This document shows positions 17,919-26,080 of a DNA stretch of 64,000 nucleotides, in pieces (the stretch's first letter is position 1; each line of letters begins with the position of its first letter). The notes beneath the pieces are model-generated. The model did no database searches and was not told where the DNA came from. It saw nothing but the letters and a program-made list of their open reading frames with translations. A program made the translations under genes and the position numbers. This DNA comes from an uncultured Chitinophaga sp. (lineage in GTDB: Bacteria; Bacteroidota; Bacteroidia; Chitinophagales; Chitinophagaceae): NCBI RefSeq assembly GCF_937898475.1, contig NZ_CALEJS010000026.1:62001-126000 (forward strand), in the 5' to 3' direction.

Positions 17919-19808
17919 TTAATGGAATGGATTTTTCACAATTTTAGGATTATTATTGATAACTCCCTGGTCAATGGAAGAATAATAATTTCCCAGCTGA
18001 AAAAAGCGGGGCGCCCTGAACCGGGGTGCTACCATCTTTACAAATACATATTTGCCGTTGCGGGCGGCATTTCCGGGCCGCACTACCCGGTAGGGATATA
18101 GTGCATATACCATTGCAGTAGGGCTGCTGAAATTACCATCCCAAACTTTATCGGCCAGTCTCCATCGTTTCAGGTCCCAAAGCCGGTGGTCCTCAAATGC
18201 CAGTTCGGCGCGGCGCTCGTTTTGTATACGGGCCATGTTCAGGGTGCTCAGGCTGTTGGGAGGAAAACCCGCCCGTTCACGCACGGCATTTACATAGCCC
18301 AGGGCTTCGCCTGTTTGGCCAAGTTCAAGGGCCGCTTCCGCTGCGTTCAGGTATACTTCTCCCAACCGGAACCATATCCACCAGATATCGCTCTGTATAC
18401 CACGTGTACTGGTACGGGCGCCGGCGTCAATATATTTGCGCAGGTAAAAACCGGTATTGGATACTTCCTGGATAGAACGGTGGGGGCCCGAGCTGCCGGT
18501 CAGTTGCCTGCCATCTGTATAAGTCGTGTTCAGGTCACTGCCTTCCACTATATCATAGGCATTTTTATCGGGGTTCCAGGCCATTACGCCGGCTTGTATG
18601 CCCACAGGCAGTCCCTTAAAGGTAGTGCCGGGGTATATAACAGTGCCATATAAACGTGCATCTTTGTTGGCAAAGATGTCCTCCGGGTTGTTGTAGTAAA
18701 TAAAGTCAGTGTTATCTTCCGTACGGGTTTTAAGTGTGCCTGCCGTGCCATCCAGGTATTCATAGCTTTCCACCAGGTTCAGTGAGGGTGTTACGGAAGA
18801 AGAGCCGAGGTTATCCTCGCGGATGCCCCGCACGATATTATCATAAGAGAACCAGTGGCGCTTTTGCGGACTTAGAAAATCTTTCACAAAAATAGCTTCC
18901 CTGTTCCCCGACTTTTTAGTAATTGCCTCATAGAAGTTTTCGCCAACATTCGGGTTCACCTTATACAGGGAATATTGCCCGCTGCTGATGATCTCTTTAG
19001 AGGTCTCCAGCGATTCGGTATAGTATTCATTGGCCCTGCCTGCCGGGATACCTACTTCGCCACCGGGCGTATTGATAGGCGCCGGCATTAAGTTATTATA
19101 CCTGGCAATGGAGCCGGCGTATAACATGGCCCGGCTTTTCAACGCCAGTGCCGTGTATTTGTTGGCCCTTGTTACGTTGCCGGCATTGCCGAGGTCTTCT
19201 TTGATGGCATCTACTTCACCTGCAATAAAATCATACACTTCCTCTTCTTTAGCCCTGGGTACCTGCAGGCTGCTGGCATCGCCGCTGTAGTCATAGATCA
19301 GTTGTTTGGTTACCAGCGGAACGCCGCCCATCCTTTTCACGAGCTCAAAATAGTTGTAGGCGCGTAAGAAACGCAGCTCTGCGGAGAATTGTTTTTTCTG
19401 GGTTTCCGTTAGTTTTACTGCGTAGGTGTTAATGTTTTCCAATGCCAGGTTAATATCGCGGATCAGCGTATAGTTCCATAAACGCCAGCTGTCATAACCG
19501 TAGGAGGGTATATTGTTGCGCCAGTCCTCATTGGATTGTCCGGACCACATAGCATCGTCAATATTGGCCATATCCCTCCACTGGGCCGTTCTTCCGTCGG
19601 CGCCTGTGTTGTTGATGTCCTGCAGCCCCGATTGTACCGGTAGCCTGTCATAGAAATTGGCCAGCAGCGCCACTATCTGTTTGGGGTCATTCCATACCTG
19701 GTCTTCCAGCAGGATGTTCTTGGGCTGCCTTTCCAGCCAGTCTTTTTTGCAGGTCGGCAGCAGGTAAAGGCAGATGCCCAGTATAATACCTATATATCTC
19801 TTTTGCAT
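17919..19808 (-). CDS. RagB/SusD-family substrate-binding lipoprotein
   Basis: A 629-residue SusD homologue, longer than the one at 2.6 kb. The signal peptide MQKRYIGIILGICLYLLPTC ends in the lipid Cys20, followed by KKDWLERQPKN. Family landmarks are LRFLRAYNYFELVKRMGGVPL, RLGEVYLNAAEAALELG and RRAELAFEDHRLWDLKRW. It lies 11 bp downstream of the SusC gene. No glycosidase is in this operon, so the ligand is not predictable; the nearest hydrolase is the trehalase at 24.4 kb, in a separate transcription unit. Confidence 0.95.
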   Translation of the reverse strand: MQKRYIGIILGICLYLLPTCKKDWLERQPKNILLEDQVWNDPKQIVALLANFYDRLPVQSGLQDINNTGADGRTAQWRDMANIDDAMWSGQSNEDWRNNIPSYGYDSWRLWNYTLIRDINLALENINTYAVKLTETQKKQFSAELRFLRAYNYFELVKRMGGVPLVTKQLIYDYSGDASSLQVPRAKEEEVYDFIAGEVDAIKEDLGNAGNVTRANKYTALALKSRAMLYAGSIARYNNLMPAPINTPGGEVGIPAGRANEYYTESLETSKEIISSGQYSLYKVNPNVGENFYEAITKKSGNREAIFVKDFLSPQKRHWFSYDNIVRGIREDNLGSSSVTPSLNLVESYEYLDGTAGTLKTRTEDNTDFIYYNNPEDIFANKDARLYGTVIYPGTTFKGLPVGIQAGVMAWNPDKNAYDIVEGSDLNTTYTDGRQLTGSSGPHRSIQEVSNTGFYLRKYIDAGARTSTRGIQSDIWWIWFRLGEVYLNAAEAALELGQTGEALGYVNAVRERAGFPPNSLSTLNMARIQNERRAELAFEDHRLWDLKRWRLADKVWDGNFSSPTAMVYALYPYRVVRPGNAARNGKYVFVKMVAPRFRAPRFFQLGNYYSSIDQGVINNNPKIVKNPFH

Positions 19809-19819
19809 AATGTTCTACA

Positions 19820-22800
19820 TTAAAGGGAAAGATTAAAACCGAAATTATACAGCCGTTGTTGCGGATATACCAGCCCGTTAGTAGAGCTGATCTCCGGATC
19901 TATTTCATACTTCTTCACATTGTCCAGTGAGAACAGGTTGGTACCGTTCGCATAGATCCTGAGCCCGTTGATGCCCCAGCGTTTCAGCCATGCTTTGGGG
20001 AAATTATAGCCCAGCTCCAGGTTCTTTAAACGGATATAGCGCACATTGGTGATCCAGAAATCATTGGTCTGGTAGTTAACATGGGTGGTATTGTCTTTCC
20101 TGATAGCAGGGTAGGTGCCGGCTATCCAGCGGCTGTTGGGGTCATAGGGATCTTCCCTGTGCCAGCGGTCAGTGAACATATAGGCTGGCGAGGAACCGTT
20201 GTTCTGGAAAGGATACCTGAGTTCCCAGTCCCGCAGGTACGATTGCATCGAAGCGCCCGCAAAATCAAACCGCAGGGTAAAATTATTCCAGCCAACACTT
20301 CCGTTGATACCAAAGCTCATATAAGGTTGTGCCCCCTGCGCATAGCCGATAGGCCGCTGATCAAGTGCGTTAATGATCTTGTCGCCATTCACATCTTCAT
20401 ATTTGAAATCTCCCGGGAGCTCGGTCCTGTTGCCTTGTCCGTCATTGTTGATCTCGTAATGATCAATCTCCTCCTGCGATTCAAAGCGTCCGATTACATG
20501 GTATCCCCAGGTGATGTTGGCCCAGCGGTCTTCTGCGGAGTTCCGGTACTTATCCCACGAATTGCCGAAGCGTGGTTTGTAGGTACTGCGTATTTTCAGC
20601 CTGGCAACAGTGGCATTCACACCGATGGAATAGTTGATCTTGCCGGCTTCGCCACTATAGGTGACCATGCCTTCTATGCCCCTGGTAGCGTCTGAATTCA
20701 GGTTGTCATTGGGCAGGGTGTAGCCTACTTCGCTCGGTAACAGTACGTCATAACGTGCGGCGGGTAAACCGGTGCGTTTGCGCTGGAATACATCGAACTG
20801 TCCGGATAACTTCCCATCCAGCACCGTAAAGTCAATGCCCAGGTTAATAGAACGGTTCTTTACCCAGGACAACTGTGTAATGGGCAGGCCCCTGGGACGG
20901 ATGCCAATGGTATAGGCGCCATCCAGCACTGCACCGCCTTGGTTAAAATTGTACCCGGGAAGGTAGCTGAAAGGCTGCGGGGGATCGCCGTTGGTAAACC
21001 CGATCTCGCTGCCGGTCTCTCCATAGGAAGCCCTTATCTTCAGGTCATTCACCCAGGCGCCCAGCCGGTTTTTAAGGAAAGGCTCTTCCGTAATGCGCCA
21101 GCCCAGCGAAACACCCGGAAAGAAGCCCCAGCGCCGTCCTTTGGCATAGAGGTAAGATCCGTCATAACGGCCCAGCAGCTCCAGCAGGTATTTCTGCCGG
21201 TAGTTGTAGTTCAACCTGCCGATGTAGCCCGCCCTTGCTTCTGTGGCCCATTCGTCCGATAGATAATCCTGTTCAGAAAGGTATTGCGTTGAGACGTAGT
21301 TGTTAGTAGGGATGGTATGTACTACATAATAAGCGTTCTCGTAGTCTGAACGCTCGTAAGCAGCAACGGCCGACAAGCCATGGGGGCCAAACTGCTTGTT
21401 GTAGTTCAGCTGGAACTGTGCATAACGGGATACTACATTCCGCTTATGTCTTTCCCGCCAGGGGTTCTGGTTGCCAAAGCCCGGTTGTGTGTTATAGGAA
21501 TCGGTAGCTGCATCGTATTTGTAAGCATCCCAGGTATATTCAAATCCGTCAAATTCTTCGTTCAGGTAGTTGTAGGAATAGATGCCTTTGGCCGTTAAAC
21601 CGAATGCAAAATCATATTGTGCATTCAGGTTTACATTGATGCCTCGCCACCATTCATCTACCCAGCCGGTAATATCGTCGCGGTAGGTGGCGGGGTTCAC
21701 ATTCACGTTATGCGTCTGGTTGATATAATCGGGGTTATCATTCGCATATGGACTTTCTGTAGGCCACATACTAAAGATACTCAGGAAAGGGTTGAAGTAA
21801 TCATCTAACCCCGGCACACCTACATTATGGGTTTTCTCCAGGCGTGCGCTGATCTGCGTACCTACTTTCAGCCCTTTGGCCAGGCTGCTTTCCAGGTTGG
21901 CCTGCAGGTTGGTACGTTCAAAATTGTAATCACGCACAATGGCATCCTGGCTGACCCGGCTTACTGACAGGTAGTAGTTTGAACGTTCTGAGCCGCCGGA
22001 GGCATTGGCGCTCAGATAATACTGCGGTACATTGGGGCGCAGCACTTCGTTGTAGTAATCATAGCTTTTATATCCCTTTTCTGTGCCGGCCTCCCATTTG
22101 GCCAGTTCTTCGCGGGAATACAGCAGGGAGGGATCCCTGCCCAGGTTCTGTTCTGACTCTACCAGGGCGCGTACATACTGTCCTGCATTGGCAGGGCGTG
22201 GATAACGGGTGAAGTTTTGAAAGCCGTAATAACCGGAAACGTTGATACTGGGTCTTTCACCGCGTCGCCCTTTTTTGGTGGTCACCAGAACTACCCCGTT
22301 AGAGGCACGCAAACCATAGATGGAAGCAGAGGCGTCTTTCAGTACTGTTACGCTTTCAATATCCTCTATGCCCAGGCTGTTGAAAATATCCTGCCCGGAG
22401 CCCTGTGTAAAACCGAAAGCAGTAGTATTTACGCTGCCGGTGTAAGGCACACCGTCTATTACAAACAGGGGAGTACCCAGATTCCTGATCTGGATATTGG
22501 TACCTCTGCCAGGTCTGGAGTCTGGAGACCGTGCGGTAATGCCGGGCATTTTACCCACCAGTGCGGCAGAAACCGTGGTGGCAGGCGTTCGTACCAGGTC
22601 TTCCGATTTTACTGCACTCACAGCACCTGTAACAGACGCTTTTTTCTGCGTACCGTAGCCCACTACTACAATATCAGTGAGGCTGCTGGCCAGTTGTTCC
22701 AGCCTTATCCGCAAACTGGCATTGCCGCTCAGCGTTATCTCCCGGCTTTGATAGCCAACGCTGGTAATAACGATGGTGCTGCCTTCAGGCGCCTGCAGTG

Positions 22801-23020
22801 AAAAACTGCCGTCCTGCGCAGTAATAGCGCCTTTCTGGGTATTCTTAATGACCACAGATGCCCCGGGGATGGGCATGTTTGCTGAATCGCTGACAGTACC
22901 ACGGAAGGTCTTTGGAGCGCCCTGTTGTGAAAATACAGGGTGACACAGGCAACTGCATACGGCTGATAAAATGCAAAGCACGAGCCGCTTCCTGTGCAGG
23001 AAGTGTAATAGTAATTTCAT
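19820..23020 (-). CDS. SusC/RagA-family TonB-linked outer-membrane receptor
   Basis: A complete 1066-residue receptor. Order: signal peptide to about residue 32 (ending PVFSQQ), a carboxypeptidase-regulatory-like domain (FRGTVSDSANMPIPGASVVI, residues 38-110), the TonB box DIVVVGYGTQKK, the plug (GTPLFVIDGVPYTG, SVTVLKDASASIYGLRASNG) and the barrel, ending in LYNFGFNLSL. No STN domain precedes it, so control by an anti-sigma partner through this receptor is unlikely. It is first in the leftward operon with SusD and DUF3823. Confidence 0.96.
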   Translation of the reverse strand: MKLLLHFLHRKRLVLCILSAVCSCLCHPVFSQQGAPKTFRGTVSDSANMPIPGASVVIKNTQKGAITAQDGSFSLQAPEGSTIVITSVGYQSREITLSGNASLRIRLEQLASSLTDIVVVGYGTQKKASVTGAVSAVKSEDLVRTPATTVSAALVGKMPGITARSPDSRPGRGTNIQIRNLGTPLFVIDGVPYTGSVNTTAFGFTQGSGQDIFNSLGIEDIESVTVLKDASASIYGLRASNGVVLVTTKKGRRGERPSINVSGYYGFQNFTRYPRPANAGQYVRALVESEQNLGRDPSLLYSREELAKWEAGTEKGYKSYDYYNEVLRPNVPQYYLSANASGGSERSNYYLSVSRVSQDAIVRDYNFERTNLQANLESSLAKGLKVGTQISARLEKTHNVGVPGLDDYFNPFLSIFSMWPTESPYANDNPDYINQTHNVNVNPATYRDDITGWVDEWWRGINVNLNAQYDFAFGLTAKGIYSYNYLNEEFDGFEYTWDAYKYDAATDSYNTQPGFGNQNPWRERHKRNVVSRYAQFQLNYNKQFGPHGLSAVAAYERSDYENAYYVVHTIPTNNYVSTQYLSEQDYLSDEWATEARAGYIGRLNYNYRQKYLLELLGRYDGSYLYAKGRRWGFFPGVSLGWRITEEPFLKNRLGAWVNDLKIRASYGETGSEIGFTNGDPPQPFSYLPGYNFNQGGAVLDGAYTIGIRPRGLPITQLSWVKNRSINLGIDFTVLDGKLSGQFDVFQRKRTGLPAARYDVLLPSEVGYTLPNDNLNSDATRGIEGMVTYSGEAGKINYSIGVNATVARLKIRSTYKPRFGNSWDKYRNSAEDRWANITWGYHVIGRFESQEEIDHYEINNDGQGNRTELPGDFKYEDVNGDKIINALDQRPIGYAQGAQPYMSFGINGSVGWNNFTLRFDFAGASMQSYLRDWELRYPFQNNGSSPAYMFTDRWHREDPYDPNSRWIAGTYPAIRKDNTTHVNYQTNDFWITNVRYIRLKNLELGYNFPKAWLKRWGINGLRIYANGTNLFSLDNVKKYEIDPEISSTNGLVYPQQRLYNFGFNLSL

Positions 23021-23348
23021 AACGTCGTTTTTGGTTGTACAATTGGAAATAAAATACCTGCCGGATGATCAGGTCATCCGGATAATGTACGTTTGTACCG
23101 GCTATCAACGGTAAACCGGAAAATGACTAAGTGAACAAGGATTTTGTTTGCTTTGTCTTCATACGGGAATGTTTGATGTTGGTTAATAAATATGGTAATA
23201 GTGGCCTTGCTGGATACTACATATTAGCGCTGCTATAGACGCCGGATCCATGAACTATAAAAGTAAAAAAAATAAATGTCAATCTAACACTTTAATGGAA
23301 AATAAACCGGATATCCCAAATCTGCTTTTTTTATGGTAATTTTATTTT
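23021..23348. promoter_or_regulatory. Divergent intergenic region with a 5'-leader hairpin of the SusC operon
   Basis: This 328-bp gap separates the leftward SusC operon from the rightward aminotransferase. It contains a perfect inverted repeat, CCGGATGA (23061-23068) and TCATCCGG (23074-23081) with a 5-base loop, in what would be the SusC mRNA leader, about 40 bp before its start. Near the other end TAATTTTA (23337-23344) is a one-mismatch -7 element right before the aminotransferase ATG. No gene was seen. Confidence 0.5.
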
Positions 23349-24428
23349 ATGCTTAACCTGAGATTCAATTACCCCTCCGTAAGATCGGAAGCCGACATTT
23401 TTGAGCAATATATAAGAGGCCTGCCAGCACATGAAAAATATGGAATGCTGTCTCCCGCTTCCTTCTGGCCTGAAAAACCCTTCGTACAATTGCTGGGCCA
23501 GTGGCTGCAACTGCCAGCCGATACCCTGCGCTATCAGTCCGAAGTGATCAGTACCTGCAGCGGCAACAGCGCCCTGCACTGCATACTCACCTGGTTCCGG
23601 AATACCGAACAAACCGCCGCTGTAGAGGAATTCACCTATACATCTTTCAAGGCAAGCGCCGCAGAACTGGGTTACGATATACACACTATTGCCTGTGATG
23701 AGCAGGGCATGGTGCCCGAGGCACTGGAAGAATATCTCCGCTCACATAATACCAGGCTTGTTTACCTGCAGCCTACCATACATAATCCTACCTGCAGCGT
23801 TATGTCACTGCAGCGCAGAAGGGATATCGCTACCGTAGTAAGGAAGTTCAGGGATGTTTATATTATAGAGGACGATGCCTATCGTTTTCTGCATCCCCTG
23901 CCACCGCCCACTTTTCTGCAGCTGATGCCAGACAAGACGTTGTACGTTTGCAGTTTCTCCAAGAATTTTAATCCCTTTGTAAGGGCTGCCTATCTTGTCT
24001 ATCCACAGGGGCTGCTAAAAGGAGTGGATAATGTGATCCGTTACACCACCAGCGGTAGTTCTGCATTGTTCAGGAACTTTTCCGCCTACCTGATGAAAGA
24101 CGATCTGCTGCAGGGAGTAATAGCTGAGAAACGCGCGATCGCCGTTCAGTTACATGAGAAAGTAACGCAGATCTTCCAGGGTTTGGATTACCGTACCTTT
24201 CCCGGCAGTTATCATACCTGGCTGAAACTGCCTGATTCGCTGGAGGCTTCCGTATTTATCAGCGAAATGCGCACCTGGAATATTGACCTCATGAGTAGTG
24301 AAGACTTCTCTACCACCAACCGCCAGGATTATGTACGTATTGCCCTCGGCGCCGTATGGGATGCGCCGGAATTACTTCCTGCCCTGAAAACCGTAGCCAA
24401 TGCGCTGCGGAAATACAACGAACACTAA
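23349..24428 (+). CDS. PLP-dependent aminotransferase, class I/II fold
   Basis: A 359-residue fold-type I aminotransferase without a DNA-binding domain, resembling the catalytic half of MocR proteins. Visible landmarks: CSGNSALHCIL (cofactor phosphate region), LQPTIHNPTC (the NPT Asn loop), VYIIEDDAYRFL (Asp bonding the pyridine ring) and CSFSKNFNPFVRAAYL, where the Lys forms the Schiff base. The second half ends with FPGSYHTWLKLP and DYVRIALGA, which places the substrate-carboxylate Arg. It is monocistronic: divergent from SusC and convergent with trehalase, 7 bp apart. The substrate is unknown. Confidence 0.87.
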   Translation: MLNLRFNYPSVRSEADIFEQYIRGLPAHEKYGMLSPASFWPEKPFVQLLGQWLQLPADTLRYQSEVISTCSGNSALHCILTWFRNTEQTAAVEEFTYTSFKASAAELGYDIHTIACDEQGMVPEALEEYLRSHNTRLVYLQPTIHNPTCSVMSLQRRRDIATVVRKFRDVYIIEDDAYRFLHPLPPPTFLQLMPDKTLYVCSFSKNFNPFVRAAYLVYPQGLLKGVDNVIRYTTSGSSALFRNFSAYLMKDDLLQGVIAEKRAIAVQLHEKVTQIFQGLDYRTFPGSYHTWLKLPDSLEASVFISEMRTWNIDLMSSEDFSTTNRQDYVRIALGAVWDAPELLPALKTVANALRKYNEH

Positions 24429-24435
24429 AGACTGG

Positions 24436-25989
24436 TCACTCACTGATCTTATACTGTGCCATCAGGCGTAGTAACACGCCGTTTGTCCATCCGAAGCCAT
24501 CCTGGGTGGGGTACTCACCTCCGCCCGCTGTCAGGCTGAGGTCTGTTACGTTGTACTTTTCCATCAGCTTGCCCGTGTGGTGGTACACCTGCACATTCAG
24601 CCGTACCCATCTTTCCGCAATCTTTTTTGCCAGCGTTCTGGCCCCATAGTTATCCAGTCCGGCTATAGTTACCCATTGCAGCGGCGCCCATCCATTCGGG
24701 TAATCCCACTGCTCTCCGGTATTCTTTAAAGTGGTAACCACGCCACCTGCCTTCAGGAACCGGGTATTGATCACCTGTTGTACAGGCGCCAGCCTGCTTT
24801 TGGCAGCTACATGCAGGAAAAAAGGGTACATACCCGCCAGCGTAAGCGATGCGGAAGGTTGATGGGTGAGCAGGTCGTAATCCACATACCATCCTGCCTT
24901 GGCTGACCAGCAGTAGCGCTCAATGGCGTGTTTTCTTCTGGCGGCCAGCTGCGTATACTGCCGGGCCTTCTCCTCATGGCCTGCCAGCTGCAGCGCTTTG
25001 GCAATGGTTTTTTCAAGGTGATAGAGCAGGCAATTCAGGTCTACCGGCACCTGTGCTGTAACGCGTATGGTATGCAGGCTTCTTCCATCCCTGAACCAGC
25101 GGCTGCTGAAATCCCAGCCGCTTTCTGCAGCGGAACGCAGTTCACGGAAGATTCCTTTTGCTGGTGCGGGTAATTTGCCGGCTACCGCCATATCTTCTTT
25201 ATATGCCTCCTGCCGGGGAATATCATCCTGGTCATAGTACCGGTTCAATATGCTGCCATCCGGCATTTTTACTACGTGATTTGTGCCCGCAGAGCGATCC
25301 ATGTAATAGTCGTACTCCTTTTCAAGTTCCGGGAGGTAGTTTACATAAATGCTATCACCTTTGTGCTTTGCCAGCATATCCAGCATCAGCGAAAAAAATG
25401 GTGGCTGTGAACGGCTCAGGAAATAAGTGCGATTACCGTTCGGGATATGCCCGTAATGCGACAGGAGGAAGGCAAAGTTTCTCACCATGTTCTCTATGAT
25501 CAGTATACGGCCACTCTCTTCCAGTCCTAACATGGTAAAATAACTATCCCAGTAATAGACCTCCCTGAAGCGGCCTCCCGGTACTATATAAGGGTAGGGA
25601 AGGGGCAGCAATGAGCTGTAGGGCCTTTCCATATTAGGATCCCTGAGCAGTACGTTCCAGAGATGCTGTATATGGGCTACAACAGACTTTTCCTGCCCGT
25701 TGATGGTGGCAGCGCGGATGCCAGAATCAGGCAGCAGGAAGCTGGCTTTTATGAAATCGGCCAGCTTAAACGCAGGCTGCTGCTGCGCGACTGCATAGCG
25801 GAGCATAATACTGTCCGGGCTCGTTACAGGTATGCAGTCTACAAACGTTTTATTGTCAGGGAAAATCCCCGATAGCTGCACTGCTTTAAAAAGCGAACCG
25901 TAAAGCTGATCGGGCGTTTCAATTGTCTGCGCCCTGAGCACAGGCGCACAGATCCATAACGTAAGGAAAAGTAGAAGCGCTTTTCGCAT
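24436..25989 (-). CDS. treA: Periplasmic alpha,alpha-trehalase (GH37)
   Basis: A 517-residue exported enzyme that splits trehalose into two glucose molecules. The signal peptide MRKALLLFLTLWICAPVLRAQ points to the periplasm. Both trehalase signatures are present: PGGRFREVYYWDSY (residues 137-150) and QWDYPNGWAP (427-436). The catalytic acid is probably the Asp in SGWDFSSRW (Asp293), and the catalytic Glu is in GGGEYPTQDGFGWTNG near the C-terminus. The length is normal for the family. It stands alone, convergent with the aminotransferase and divergent from the lanthipeptide exporter. Confidence 0.94.
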   Translation of the reverse strand: MRKALLLFLTLWICAPVLRAQTIETPDQLYGSLFKAVQLSGIFPDNKTFVDCIPVTSPDSIMLRYAVAQQQPAFKLADFIKASFLLPDSGIRAATINGQEKSVVAHIQHLWNVLLRDPNMERPYSSLLPLPYPYIVPGGRFREVYYWDSYFTMLGLEESGRILIIENMVRNFAFLLSHYGHIPNGNRTYFLSRSQPPFFSLMLDMLAKHKGDSIYVNYLPELEKEYDYYMDRSAGTNHVVKMPDGSILNRYYDQDDIPRQEAYKEDMAVAGKLPAPAKGIFRELRSAAESGWDFSSRWFRDGRSLHTIRVTAQVPVDLNCLLYHLEKTIAKALQLAGHEEKARQYTQLAARRKHAIERYCWSAKAGWYVDYDLLTHQPSASLTLAGMYPFFLHVAAKSRLAPVQQVINTRFLKAGGVVTTLKNTGEQWDYPNGWAPLQWVTIAGLDNYGARTLAKKIAERWVRLNVQVYHHTGKLMEKYNVTDLSLTAGGGEYPTQDGFGWTNGVLLRLMAQYKISE

Positions 25990-26047
25990 GATTGTAAGCG
26001 TTAGTCACCGAATTTAAGTGAATTAAAGCTAGTATTTTGAAACTGTG

Positions 26048-26075
26048 TTGCATATTATATTTATTATTAAATTTG
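26048..26075 (+). promoter_or_regulatory. Candidate promoter of the lanthipeptide biosynthesis operon
   Basis: TAAATTTG (26068-26075) matches the -7 consensus TAnnTTTG exactly, with TTG at 26048-26050, 17 bp upstream, as a partial -33 element. The -7 box ends only 5 bp before the ATG at 26081, so the transcript would have almost no leader. Confidence 0.4.
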
Positions 26076-26080
26076 CAACG

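Noticed and set aside
17235..25989. Trehalase as part of a trehalose-utilisation locus with the SusC/SusD operon.
   Set aside because: A + strand aminotransferase gene and a divergent promoter region separate them, and GH37 trehalase acts on a small disaccharide that would not need this transporter; a link is possible but unsupported.
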